DNA of 64,000 nucleotides from Mytilus edulis (lineage: Eukaryota; Mollusca; Bivalvia; Mytilida; Mytilidae). Positions 12,301 to 21,679 of this stretch are shown piece after piece (the first letter of the stretch is position 1; each line of letters begins with the position of its first letter). The DNA is taken from NCBI RefSeq assembly GCF_963676685.1, contig NC_092347.1, forward strand, positions 90,894,592 to 90,958,591, read 5' to 3'. The notes beneath the pieces were generated by a model that was not told the DNA's origin, did no database searches, and saw nothing but the letters and a program-made list of their open reading frames with translations. The position numbers and the translations under genes were made by a program.

Positions 12301-12978
12301 TTATGTCTAACAAATGAACAATTTAGAACTCTCTTAGCTGAATCTGAAGCAGTGGTGAATTCTAGACCACTTGTTTATATTGGAGATGACATAAATTCCA
12401 ATATTATTCTTACACCAGCACACTTTCTAACTCTGAACGCTAAAACAGGATTTCCAAATCATAACGAAGAAGATTCTACAGATCCAGAATATTTACCGCA
12501 AATGATCAGTAGGGCTAAAAAATTGCTGACATGGAAGAAAGGACAGAAACATCTAAATATGTTTTGGAAAACATGGAGAGATGAGTATCTCCTTAGTCTA
12601 CGTGAAAGAACTGCCAACAAACTAAGGAGTGGAAGAATTCAGAGCAAAACTCCAGCTAAGGTTGGTGACATAGTGTTAATTAAGGAAAACCTTCCACGAG
12701 GAAGTTGGAAAATTGGCCGTATATGTCAATTAGTAGTCAGTCGAGATGGTCAAATAAGATCTGGAAAAGTTATGCTACCTAGTAAAAAGACATTAAACAG
12801 AGCTCTGAATATGCTTTATCCTATAGAATGTGAAGAGTTAGATGAGGGCTTAAAAAACTCAGATACGGAAAAGGATACTGAGTTGATAAATGACAATACT
12901 AGTACTACACGAGAGAGAACACAAAGACAAGCAGCCCGAACAGCAATGAAGAAGATACAAGAACAGTTGGAATCGTGA
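9373..12978 (+). CDS. pol: BEL/Pao Pol: RT, RNase H, integrase (open, 1201 codons)
   Basis: The frame is intact and in register with the protease frame upstream of the TAA at 9346. Reverse transcriptase (about residues 100-400) shows VADIEKAF with Asp202, PFGVISSP, and the BEL-type YVDN box (Tyr280, Asp282). RNase H has Asp450 (FCDAST), Glu494 (LPRLELLAV), Asp524 (WTDSQ) and Asp568 (NPADIASRG). Integrase has an HHCC zinc site (His776, His781, Cys811, Cys814) and a DDE triad (Asp847 in TGVDYFGP, Asp909 in SDNGSQF, Glu960 in FYERLIG). A DUF5641-like C-terminal segment with VGDIVLIKE follows. All catalytic residues are present. The enzyme would copy the element RNA and insert the cDNA. It ends only 23 bp before the right LTR. 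As an isolated frame it lacks its usual upstream fusion; the ATG at 9373 is the first in frame after the stop. Confidence 0.93.
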   Translation: MTMTVNGLLSITECCLHSTIDTCLHIKPSIEDFWKLETIGILDCPYTSDDENTLSNFVTSLKMENGRYQVAWPWKEKLPELPENRELAYGRLKSLFQKMKNNPDLLNKYDEIIQDQCKKGIIEKVSNQCNKDTGIKHYIPHHAVVDPTKPTTKVRIVYDASAKSKQENKSLNDCLHRGPVMLQDLCGLLLRFRMNKIAVVADIEKAFLQIELQKNYRDATRFFWLRNINHPTVENNVQVYRFCRVPFGVISSPFLLAATLEYHLDTYKNATAANIRENIYVDNVITGVDSTENAVTLYKEAKQIFSDASMNLREWASNSQKFLECIPKEDQANREKLKVLGLTWTIKDDTLTVNSARNDIMFPITKREVLQRVASVFDPLGFFTPVTLRTKLFLQMLWNKKMEWDEQLTEEDIQQWKEISFDLNEIQEYYIPRAIGLPGTVTFRLLCFCDASTKAYASAVYLHQLREDNLCKIDLLFSKTRLVPNKKITLPRLELLAVVIGVRCIDFVKKQFKFPICETILWTDSQCVLHWIGSKKPLATFVDNRIKEIRQQQDIQFQYVYTKENPADIASRGTTVSLLKENSQWWHGPSWLTKHRTEWPSWDPHNISVDNQNSIESEYKVSKVLPEAKLLAGEGPDGETNSVGNSKSSVGYLLDIDCSRFSSFIRLIRVSAWVLRFVKRLNKETISGPLTAAELEHAKLLWIKSVKKQCFGKVMIAIKENERHNLVSQLGLILDQENVIRCVGRLGAAQLSEGAKTPILLPKKNKVTELLIESMHRKNFHVGVSQTLSAMRQTYWIPQGRSEVKRVLKKCTICKRCEGGPYKMPLMPPLPKKRVNESAPFTYTGVDYFGPIFVKSDTGSKKVWVCLYTCLVVRAIHMELMQDMSAEEFLLGFRRFIARWGNPKQIISDNGSQFKLASKTSEEAWNGVTVDSGVQTYMANEGIQWQFIVELAPWMGGFYERLIGIVKRCLRKTIGKLCLTNEQFRTLLAESEAVVNSRPLVYIGDDINSNIILTPAHFLTLNAKTGFPNHNEEDSTDPEYLPQMISRAKKLLTWKKGQKHLNMFWKTWRDEYLLSLRERTANKLRSGRIQSKTPAKVGDIVLIKENLPRGSWKIGRICQLVVSRDGQIRSGKVMLPSKKTLNRALNMLYPIECEELDEGLKNSDTEKDTELINDNTSTTRERTQRQAARTAMKKIQEQLES

Positions 12979-13001
12979 TAGACTTTCTTTGGCCTCTGGA
13001 G
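12979..13001 (+). other. Short 3' spacer before right LTR; polypurine tract not obvious
   Basis: Between the pol stop and the LTR there are only 23 bases, ending in ggcctctggag. No run of ten or more purines is present, so the plus-strand primer site is either short (ggag) or has decayed. Confidence 0.5.
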
Positions 13002-13460
13002 TGTTGCGAATAGTACGCAATTATAAGACATTGGACTTTTATTTGACATTGTTTATATAAAATTACATTGTTATTTTAATTATAGTACATAAATCATACT
13101 AGAATATTCTAGATGGATAGTGAAAGTACTTGTGTATATTTATGTTCAAGAAAGTGTTGGCAAATTCCGGAATTTACCCTGTTACTAAAAATAGATTATT
13201 TCCCATTTCTCTAGTTAATTATAGTTTGTTCTAGATTTAGAATGTTCTTATGATTTTAGTATATAAGTTAAGGGTTTTTTATGGATAATTATCATTGTAA
13301 AAATAGTAGTAACAGAAGTATAGAAGTATTATCAGTTGAATTAGAAAGAAAAAGACGGATTATTCCAATGTGGTATTTATAAACTGTACATACTGTAAAT
13401 AACTGTTAGTTATTGGATTAAAGATATAAAAGGATTCCGTGTTAGTCTGATTTCGCCACA
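13002..13460 (+). repeat. Right LTR of the BEL/Pao element
   Basis: The 459-bp copy begins TGTTGCGAATAG and ends TTTCGCCACA. It lacks nine bases present in the left LTR and has an additional seven (agttatt duplicated near 13410). It is otherwise the same by eye. CTTGT follows at 13461-13465. Confidence 0.92.
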
Positions 13461-13465
13461 CTTGT
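13461..13465. repeat. BEL/Pao target-site duplication, right copy (CTTGT)
   Basis: This repeats the five bases at 6800-6804 immediately outside the opposite LTR. Confidence 0.85.
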
Positions 13466-13650
13466 TATATCAGAACAATTTGTTATGCCAACATTGTGAA
13501 TTCAATGATACTAAAGACATTTTTATTCATGGTTCTTAAGATAAATCATTGTCTGGTTCAAATAATTTGAAAGGCACTGTAATTGGTGTACCCATTGTGA
13601 TCTAATATTGATATAATTGATTGGTTTTGAATAATGATAAATCTTCTTTA
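13466..13650 (+). mobile_element. DIRS-like retroelement, continuation after the BEL insertion
   Basis: Removing the BEL element and one target copy rejoins this stretch to the DIRS-like fragment ending at 6804. A weakly readable frame (HGS.DKSLSGSNN...KGTVIGV) resembles the region after RNase H in such elements. It has stops. No recombinase domain is visible before the minisatellite begins. Confidence 0.5.
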
Positions 13651-13714
13651 CTTTGTGTAGTTTGTTATGGTTTATGTATTTTCTACTCAACATTAGTGTC
13701 TAGTTTAACATTAT

Positions 13715-14700
13715 AGATATTCCGCTTGGCTAGAGTAACGCTTAAAATATGCAGCTTGGCTAACATAACAATACAGATTGCCGCTTGGCTAGTATAACAA
13801 AACAGATTGCCGCTTGGCTAGAATAACAATACAGATTGCCGATTGGCTATTATAACTATATAGATTGCCGTTTGGCTTAAATATCAATACAGATTGCCGC
13901 CTGGCTAGAGTAACGCTTAAGATATGCTGCATGGCTAGAATAACAATACAGATTGTCGGTTGGCTGTAATAACTATATAGATTGCCGCTTGCCTTAAATA
14001 ACAATATAGATTGCCGCTTGGCTAGGGTAACACTTAAGATATGCCGCATGGCTAGAATAAAAATACAGATTGCTGTTTGGCTAGAGTAACACTTTTTAAG
14101 ATATGCCACATGGCTATAATAACAATAAAAATTGCCGCTTGGCTTAATAACAATATAGATTGCTACTTGGCCAGAGTTTAGCTTAAGATATGTCGCATGG
14201 TTAGAATAACAATACAGATTGTTGCTTGACTAGAGTAATGCTTACGATATGTCGCATGGCTAGAATAACAATACAGATTGCCGTTTGGCTATGATAACTA
14301 TATAGATTGCTGCTTGGCTTAAATAATAATATACATTGCCGCTTGGTTAAGATAACGCTTACGATATGCCGCTTGGCTATAATAACTATATAGATTGCTG
14401 CTTGGCTTAAATGATAATACAGATTGCCGCTTGGCTAGAGTAACGATTAAGATATGCCGCATAGCTAGAATAACAATATACAGATTGCAACTTGGCTATA
14501 ATAACTAAACAGATTGTTGCTTGGCTAAATAACATTACAGGTTGCCGCTTGGCTAGAATTACAATACGGATTACCACTTAGTTAGAATACCATTAAAGGT
14601 ATGTTGATTGAATAAGGTATGTTGATTGATTAGAATACAAAAATAAAAATACCGCTTGGAAAGAAAAACAACATGTACACTGAATTAATACCGCTGGGCT
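13715..14700. repeat. Degenerate minisatellite, ~29-35 bp monomers
   Basis: About thirty copies of a monomer like gattgccgcttggctagaat, followed by an aac-type spacer, run without a break. Variant monomers (ctataataactatatagat; agagtaacgcttaagatatg; cttaaataacaat) alternate in an irregular higher-order pattern. Copies diverge toward the right end (14580-14700). Open frames across it, such as minus 13789-14109, are products of the repeat. Confidence 0.9.
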
Positions 14701-14719
14701 ACATGACACTGCTTGTTCA

Positions 14720-16550
14720 AGGTCAATGTAATGTATCTGAATGTTACATGTCGAATGTCTATAATATGCCATAACTTCATAAGATTTACACTTTAAACTA
14801 TAGTACTAAGCTCGTTTATTTTTGATATAGGTTCTTTATACGGATGAATTATTTTATAATTATGGTTTCAAAGCTTGGTGCATAGTTGGTGTAAAAATGA
14901 CAGATAGATCTAGCCGAATCTGCTAAAGATGGATATGTGAAGGAAAACATTATTACTCAATTTCCTTTATCTCAGAATTTAGGTATTTAATTATAATAAA
15001 CTAATCATACATTTGCCCGATCTTTGTTTTTTTCGAAAATGAACTTGACTTTTGCAAGTGGCTACTCCCATGTGAGAGTTTTGTATTATATTGATAAATG
15101 TTTTATGTTCGGTTGAGGTTACGAATTAGAACATAATGTGTGAATTCCAAGATGTAAAAGAAACAAATCAGTTGAACAGCTTGATGACCAGACAGACTCT
15201 TGAAATAAAAGCAAAATCTACACTTCATTCAGAGTTAATAGTATAACGTTTATGTACATATCTAATGTTTATGTATTTTTCTTATTTTAACTGACACAGT
15301 TTTAACAGTGACGGCAAATAGTATGATCAAATTTCATATTTGATGAAATCAGTTTTTTTAGCTGGACTTGAGATACACGATATAAAGTTTTAGTCGGTAT
15401 AGATTATGGCAATACATATTATTTATTGATAATTTAGTATTGAATTGTTTGAACAGTGATACAGTTGTTTTAACTATAAAGCATTGTTTTCTATCATGTA
15501 TATATCAAATAATTTCTGTAGTTTATGTTTTACTAATTATGGATCTTCATTTGACATTAATGTGCATGTTAACATCAGCGATTGTAATATTTTTATTAAG
15601 ATTATTTGTTTCTCTACAAATAACAATATGTATTTTCTAATTTTTGTAAAGCGACTATGTTATTTGAAAATATGACAAGACATAAGATAATACACTTTGA
15701 TTTGAATTTTCATTTTGATTCGTTTCATTCACTTACTTCCTCCTAATTCCTTGTCGTTGGCAATGGATGTAGATAAACATGTGAATTATCAATATGGACA
15801 ACAGAGCGTTAACTGTTAGAAGGACCGAAAAACGAGTAGATAAAACGTCAATTCTAATAGATTTAATATGAATGTGTTTTGAAATAAAAAAAAAAAGATC
15901 ATCGCGAAACCAAATGAAACAAAATGTCCAACCAATCATGAACATTTATAACTGCAATTAACAATTTACAAAATTGAATTTCTTTTGTTTTCAGCAACAT
16001 TTAAGTTAACATAATCAAAGTATGCAAGATAAATATACATTCAACAGTTGTAGACGGTGAAAACTTTGCGGTTTAATTCATTATTTTACTGAATCTAAAT
16101 ATTTTGTAAATGTAGAAGAGGGACGGAAGAAATGTTCATCATCGAAGTGTTCATCATCGATCTCTAAGGCTTTGTTATAATTCTAACGAAATGCTTGCCG
16201 CACCAGAAATATGCACTCAGGAACAATACAGAATGATTAAGGAAAATTTGTCACAATAAACTACAAGACGTCGTAAGACATAACCATTAATTCGTTAAGT
16301 ACAACACATATTGTCTCTGAAAATCTTATTCAAACCAGTGTAATTATTAATCGATCGATAGATTATGTTGAATTGGCAAACAGTATTATTTAAGAAGAAA
16401 AGGGGAACAACACATTCTAAAGCATACAAGGACAACACAGGTTTTTTTTGGTCAGTCTTATATTAAAAAAAAATGTAAAAAATACCTTTCAAACACATCC
16501 ATAGAAATTTGAAAATGTCAGGATCATGACAATTAATTTTCTCTTCGTTC
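14720..16550. other. AT-rich sequence without a recognised feature
   Basis: Short AT-rich frames occur (for example 15440-15640 plus) but no motif, splice pair or repeat signature supports a gene. Confidence 0.45.
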
Positions 16551-16554
16551 TCTT

Positions 16555-16785
16555 AGTTGATGAATGCTGAAAATTAAAATCACAAAAATGTGAATTCCGA
16601 GGAAAGTTAAAAAATGAAAGTCCCTAATTAAATGTTAAAATCAAAAGCTCAAACACATCAAATAAATGGATAACAATTGTCATATTTCGGACTTGGAACG
16701 GGCATTTTATTATGTAGAAAATGTTGGAATTACCCAGGTTGTATAGCTAGCTAAACCTCTCACTATCATGACAGTCGTATCAAAT
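16555..16785 (-). repeat. Dispersed repeat family B (reverse copy)
   Basis: Read on the minus strand it shows the family B order: gagaggtttagctagctata, an aggt...tttctacat segment, a dinucleotide-rich linker with ccaagtc-like sequence, then gattttaattttcag-like sequence. Other copies lie at 36640-36850, 42875-43055, 59505-59715, 60010-60170 and 62560-62690. Confidence 0.7.
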
Positions 16786-17112
16786 TCCAATTTTTTCAGT
16801 TTTTGTGGACTTCGTTTTGCGCTTATATTTGACCCCTGCATTGACATACCTTGTTAACCTTCGCATATGTCCTTTATAATTCAGGTGTTTGACATAGGTT
16901 GCCACAAGTAGAACAGGTTTTTTGTGCATATTTCGTATTGATAATTATTCAGTCTTTTTATTTGTGCTTTTATTTGTCTTTTTGGGTTCTCTTTGCTAAC
17001 GTTCCACCACTAACATATAACGTAAACCATTGTACGCTATTCTTATAAACTGAAATATAATTTCAATTTCTCACATAAAACGTCAACTCATTATAATGTT
17101 AATCTTACCTAC

Positions 17113-18000
17113 CTACCTGTCCTCTTCGCTCCTGGCGGCGCATACGGTCGCCACAAGATTTTGCCATCCAGTTCTGTCTTTAGCCTTTGTTTCTGCTTCT
17201 CCCTGGAACGTCCATCTAAGAGATATCCTGGTGATATTGGATACAGGCATCCTGAGAACATGCCCAGTCACCTGAAGCGCCTCTGTCGAATTTCTTTTAG
17301 GATACATGTGGATTTGGTCATTTCAAGGAGATGTTCATTTGAAATCCGGTTTGGCCAGATGATTTTGCAGATTCCCCTCAGACATTTGTCGTGGAAACTT
17401 GTGAGCGATCTCATATCTGATTTTGTTACTCTCCGGCATTCACTTCAATACAGAAGGACATATTTAACATTATTGTTATATAGCCTGATCTTTATTTTCC
17501 TGTTGTATTGTTTGGACTTCCAAATGGGTCGTAGTCCTTGAAATGCAGATCTTACCTTGGCTAGCCTACTTTTAATATCTTTAAGTGTTGGCTCTTCTGT
17601 ATTAACCACAGTTCCTAGATAAGTAAATGTATCTATTTGTTGGATTTTTGTGCCCTCAGTGTTTAGTCTCAAGTTGGATGTTGTGTTAGGTCGCATTTCA
17701 TGGGTCTTTTTTTACGTTCAATTCTAGTTCAATTTGGCATGCAAAATGGCCGAGCCGATCTGTCTTTTCCTGCACATGATCTTCATTTGATGACAAGAGA
17801 GCTATACCATCAGCAAAGTCATGGTCCTCTATAGGGTTGTTAGCATTGACCATGTGATGCCTCTTTTTTGTCATTGGTGGTCTTCCGCATCACCCAGTTA
17901 ATGGCAACCAGGATTTAATTGGGTGCGATGATGCAGCCATGTCGTACTCCAGATTTTACTTCAAACCAGTCAGTTTCATTGCTGTGGAGTCTTAATCTTA
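17113..18000 (-). pseudogene. Non-LTR retrotransposon RT, C-terminal remnant
   Basis: The minus strand carries, from high to low coordinate, DFADGIALLSS (RT catalytic box, near 17815-17850, with FADD changed to FADG), a long segment at 17445-17696 with IDTFTYLGTVV, KDIKSRLAKVRSAF and KIRLYNNNVKYVLLY, and a C-terminal segment at 17113-17307 with GHVLRMP and ISLRWTFQGEAE. These are the hallmarks of LINE-type ORF2 proteins of the kind often annotated as endonuclease-reverse transcriptase. Frames differ and stops intervene, so the copy is dead. The 5' part (endonuclease) is absent. Confidence 0.8.
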
Positions 18001-18261
18001 ATCTTAGAAGGGCTTTTAGATTTTAAGTCAAATTCATTGCAGTTTCTGCTTATTTTAATATAACAAAAATGACATGGGATATGCATTCCAATTAGAAATC
18101 TATCAACAGAGTCCAAATGAAGTAGATTTGAGAAGCTGTATGTCACATGTTGTCGGGAACTATTGGTCTTATAGTATGCGTGCAATGAGTAGTATTGCAG
18201 TAGTATTGCAGTAGTATTGCACCTGAATATAGCAATCAAAGATACCAGGCTTATAATGTAA

Positions 18262-18300
18262 TACGCCAGACGCGCTTTTCGTCTACATAAGACTCACCAG
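18262..18300 (-). ncRNA. Hammerhead ribozyme-like motif, copy 1
   Basis: On the minus strand: CTGGTGA, then a stem GTC-TTATGTA-GAC, then GAAA, then a GC-rich hairpin closing with GGCGTA. A functional hammerhead needs CTGATGA; the A at core position 6 is G here, and one extra A sits between the GAAA box and helix III. Helix I pairing is weak. The layout is right but the copy is probably inactive. Confidence 0.5.
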
Positions 18301-18498
18301 TGTCGCTAAGTTCACAAAAGTTATAAAGCCGAACAAAAACAAGGTTGAGGAGCAATGAGGACCTAAAATTACCCAAAAATGTGTCAAAGACGACTAAGGT
18401 AATCACGGCCTGGGCTTGTGATTCCCTCGGGGACGAAACGTCACACCTGCAGTAACATCAACCAAGTGGTGTAAATAGTTACCAGCTATTTAATTTGA

Positions 18499-18537
18499 TA
18501 CGTCAGACGAGCGTTTCGTCTACATAAGACTCAAAAC
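18499..18537 (-). ncRNA. Hammerhead ribozyme-like motif, copy 2
   Basis: On the minus strand: GTTTTGA (expected CTGATGA), GTC-TTATGTA-GAC, GAA, and helix III ACG-loop-CGT followed by A. Helices II and III are perfect, but the first core box has lost its conserved bases, so cleavage is unlikely. Confidence 0.45.
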
Positions 18538-18549
18538 ATAACGAAAAAG

Positions 18550-19440
18550 TAAAACAACAAATATAACTTACCTTGGTTTCGTGTATTCCATTGATCTGTT
18601 TGTCAGTTAAATTAAATTAGCATAAAAGCGAATAAAAAAGTAAGTTAGCTGGACTACTTAAATGATTTAGAGCATAATTTAATCTTCAATTCTCCGTCCA
18701 TATCATGAACTTTTTTTTAGAAAGCTTTGGTTTGAATTCTTTCCGGTAAAATTAACCCAGAATTCATTTGACAATTGTTGCGTTGCGAACCTTTTAAACA
18801 ACGTACTTTCGCATCCATGACTTTTGAAATGATAAGCTGTAAACGTTCATTATTAAGGCAATCCAAAAAACCGTCCAGAATGTACGACATTTATAGAATG
18901 TTATATTATTTTATTAACTAGTACTTGCAGATACCGTTGCTGAATGAAAATTAGTTTAGTTCCCGTTGGATTTATCCACTCAGTGAACAGTGCGTTGATA
19001 CTGGTATGATTTATAACATACATTTTTTTTTCATTTTAGGGTTCTTAAACTAATTTTATAAGACGTTTTTGAGAAATTAAGTTTATTTTTTTATACTTCC
19101 AAAATTATGGTTGATCATAGATGAATTCAACTGTTCGGTTTTATTCTGGTTATATAATTTCTCACGATGCAGCTAAGCAAGTAAAACAGACCTTTCTTTT
19201 AAAATTTTGTCAAGTGGAGACAAACATTTCAGTAATGTTTCAAAAATTCAGTTGCTTGAGTGAGCCTATTGTCAAGTTTTGCCGTTTATATCAGAAGCAT
19301 AAATCACTTTCATTGCTAGTCACAATGTACTTTTATATTAGACGGTTTTGAAAATCGTACTTATTTCAAGCGTAAAGGACGGGACAATTTTAGATAGATT
19401 TAGTATTTAATAAAACGCAAATTCTTGACATATTCAAGGT
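18550..19440. other. AT-rich sequence without a recognised feature
   Basis: No repeat array, coding motif or transposon end was recognised. Confidence 0.4.
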
Positions 19441-19449
19441 CACATTAAC

Positions 19450-20130
19450 GGTACAGGAAATAATGTATTCACTTTGATTGTTTTTTTGCAACCTTGATCT
19501 GTTTGGTTTAAATGCTTTTTTTTTAAATTTCAACACCGATTAAATACCTTTGCCCCAAGTTTATGCACGTAAAGATGATGAATTAACATAAATTATTCCT
19601 TTGTACAACTAGAAATATTGAGATAATATAACACTTTGTTTTTTTGTTATATAAATCTGATTGATATGATCCCATTTGACTAGAATAATAAAAGGGCAAT
19701 TAAATATTAATAAAAAAGATATGACTATATATAGATTTACATGAACGATGTCAGCTTGCTTCAGTTTATGGACACAAAAAAGTATCAAGTCTCAATCATA
19801 AACATCTAAAAGTATCTTGTAACTTGATTTTGCGCAATAAAGTCCGTTCAGTGGTGCAAAGTTCGGTGACTTGTCTCCTGTAAAATTAGTTCCCCATGCA
19901 TCATATCAATATAAGATACATTGTTTACGTCTAGATATGTGACAACTTTATGGCAGACTTTCTCAATCAAATAACCATTTTTTTCAGGGCTAAAACCACA
20001 ATTTATATAATATTCGTCTGCAACTCATTAACTGATCATAGACACCAGAAATTTTAAAGTTTAACAACGTCAATGAAACACATCCGTTTCATCCCTCATC
20101 GGAATTTAAAACCATGACATTGTTGGAAAA
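19450..20130. repeat. Diverged duplicate of 22690-23340
   Basis: Shared landmarks in the same order are tgcacgtaaagatgatgaat, attgagataatataac, ctgattgatatgatc, catttgactagaataataaa, a cagtggt...aaagttcg...gact block, and a terminal catcggaatt...aaccatg segment. Similarity is obvious but interrupted by many changes. It is either an old segmental duplication or two copies of an unrecognised repeat. Confidence 0.65.
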
Positions 20131-20131
20131 G

Positions 20132-20240
20132 AGGGACGAAAGATACCAGAGGTACAGTCAAACTCATTGATCTTAAATAAATAACAACGACGTGGCTAAA
20201 AAAAACAGACAAATAGTAGTTCATAAGACACATCTTTGTC
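20132..20240 (+). repeat. Dispersed repeat family A, partial
   Basis: Contains gataccagaggtacagtcaa, a degenerate tggctaaaaa and aaacagacaaatagta in the same order as in the full copies at 24 and 63 kb. Confidence 0.6.
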
Positions 20241-20284
20241 AGTTGCTAGTTTTATGACATTAAAGAAATCAAATGGAAATGACA

Positions 20285-20480
20285 TTTTGTAAACCGGAAG
20301 TAGCCATTCTTTTTTATTAGAACCATATATTTTTTAGAATAAGTGTCAAGTAAACTATCAACTGAAACAAAAATTGACATTTTTCAAACAATTTATCTCC
20401 CTTATTTCAAACAAATATGTGTAGACACCATATATTTTTTAATTCAACGTACAATAAGCTATCATTTGGCACTAAAAATT
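20285..20480. repeat. Diverged duplicate of 32440-32555
   Basis: Both carry a caccatatattttttaa-like segment (ggaaccatatatttttttaa at 32 kb) followed by cgtacaataagctatcattt and then gcact. In this copy it directly precedes the pogo-type element. Confidence 0.55.
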
Positions 20481-20520
20481 ATATTTTTAACCAAGTTTTA
20501 TTATTTGTCACATCAACATA

Positions 20521-21667
20521 CAGTGAAACCTGGGTAAACCGAACCCTGATAAAACCGAATTTCAGTTTAAACCGAACAATTTTCAAAGTCCCCCAAAATT
20601 TCCCTATCAATTAACGTTAATCTAACCTGAAAAAACCGAACCCTGTCAACACCGAATTCCGAACGCTTTTTGAAGGCTCGTTAGTAAATTTATATTTAAA
20701 AATTACCTGTCAAAATCGATCAATACCAATCAAAACACTAAAATATTATTAATTATTTGCATGATTTAATTAAACAAACACAGGATGGCAGAGTATCCCC
20801 GAGGATATTTGAGGTTTAAATAACTTGTGAGTTGTTATTACAATCTAATTAGCATGTTTGTGTCCATGTATAAAGTGATTTTTTCTGTAAATAAACGTCA
20901 AACTGGTCAGGTACCCCCATCGCCGATAATGACAAGAAAGGATCTTTCCCTCAGATTAATTAAATGCACGTTACTCAAATGATTACGGCCACAAAATCGT
21001 AACTGCCATTCTGTAGCTAAACTGTTTAATTTGATAATAGTTTTAAAGCCTTTCACCGGATTAAGAAGTCGTGCAACACAACAAGGTCAATGGACTTCGA
21101 TAACCGGATTCCCTTTAGAGGCCCTATATATTTGATTCGAATGCTCCTCAAGACCTCCGTTAGCTATTTAGCAACGATAAAGTCCAAGAATAAACTGGAC
21201 CCCTGTTGTTGTTTCACTGTTATCGTGTGCCTTAGTATCAATCAGCGGGTGACCAGTTTAGTCTGAGAACTCGTGTGTACAATGACGTTCCCGATTCAAC
21301 TACGGAATCGTCATTTGACAGTGACTGTGAATCTGAATTGGTTAGTGAATGAACGGATGAGAAAATAATTATAAAAAGCAAAATCGCTCCACGTCGGACA
21401 TTTTATAACGACGAGCGCGAAGGACGGAGTGGCGTTTGATTTATAAACAAAGATGTAGCAAAACGTCTATTTTCATCATATTTTTACATTTACATCTAAA
21501 TCAACACAAAAATAAACTGTTGTCTGTTGTGTCACCTATTATCCCTTGTCAGTAAATGCCAAAATTATTTTGGTGTCGACTTCCGTTTACCTCTACAATC
21601 CGAACACCTGTGAAAACCGAACAAAACGCAAAGTCCCGTAGGTGCTCGGTTTAGACAGGTTTCACTG
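20521..21667. mobile_element. pogo/Tc1-type DNA transposon remnant, 1,147 bp
   Basis: The ends are inverted: CAGTGAAACCTGGGTAAACC on the left, and the right end ggtttagacaggtttcactg is its complement with two changes. TA lies immediately outside each end (20519-20520 and 21668-21669), the target duplication of the Tc1/mariner/pogo superfamily. The CAGTGAAACCT start is common in pogo/Tigger-like elements. No intact transposase frame exists. A short plus-strand frame at 21236-21352 ends in a Ser/Asp/Glu-rich tail (DSDCESELVSE), like the acidic C-terminus of pogo-type transposases. It is non-autonomous or decayed. Confidence 0.8.
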
Positions 21668-21679
21668 TATATGTTATCG

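Larger units (their letters stand above)
6805..13460 (+). mobile_element. BEL/Pao LTR retrotransposon, 6,656 bp
   Basis: The element has two direct LTRs (6805-7265 and 13002-13460) starting TGTTGCG and ending GCCACA, a 5-bp target duplication CTTGT, a tRNA primer-binding site at 7271-7288, and a gag-pol coding region in the order gag, CCHC knuckles, aspartic protease, RT, RNase H, integrase. RT before RNase H before integrase with DUF1759-like gag, a YVDN catalytic box and a 5-bp duplication identify BEL/Pao rather than Gypsy or Copia. It lies inside a decayed DIRS-like element in the same orientation. The LTRs differ by two indels only, implying a recent insertion, yet the gag-protease part carries two frameshifts and one stop. 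Confidence 0.95.
18241..18545 (-). repeat. Repeat with two hammerhead-like ends, ~237-bp spacing
   Basis: The minus strand carries two copies of a motif with the layout of a hammerhead ribozyme, at 18262-18300 and 18499-18537. Predicted cleavage positions are 237 bp apart. The sequence between them (gaggacctaaaattaccc, ctaaggtaatc, ccctcggggacgaaac) matches the repeats at 105-225 and 46160-46480. The arrangement resembles a dimeric ribozyme-bearing retroelement (retrozyme-type). No protein is encoded. Confidence 0.6.
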
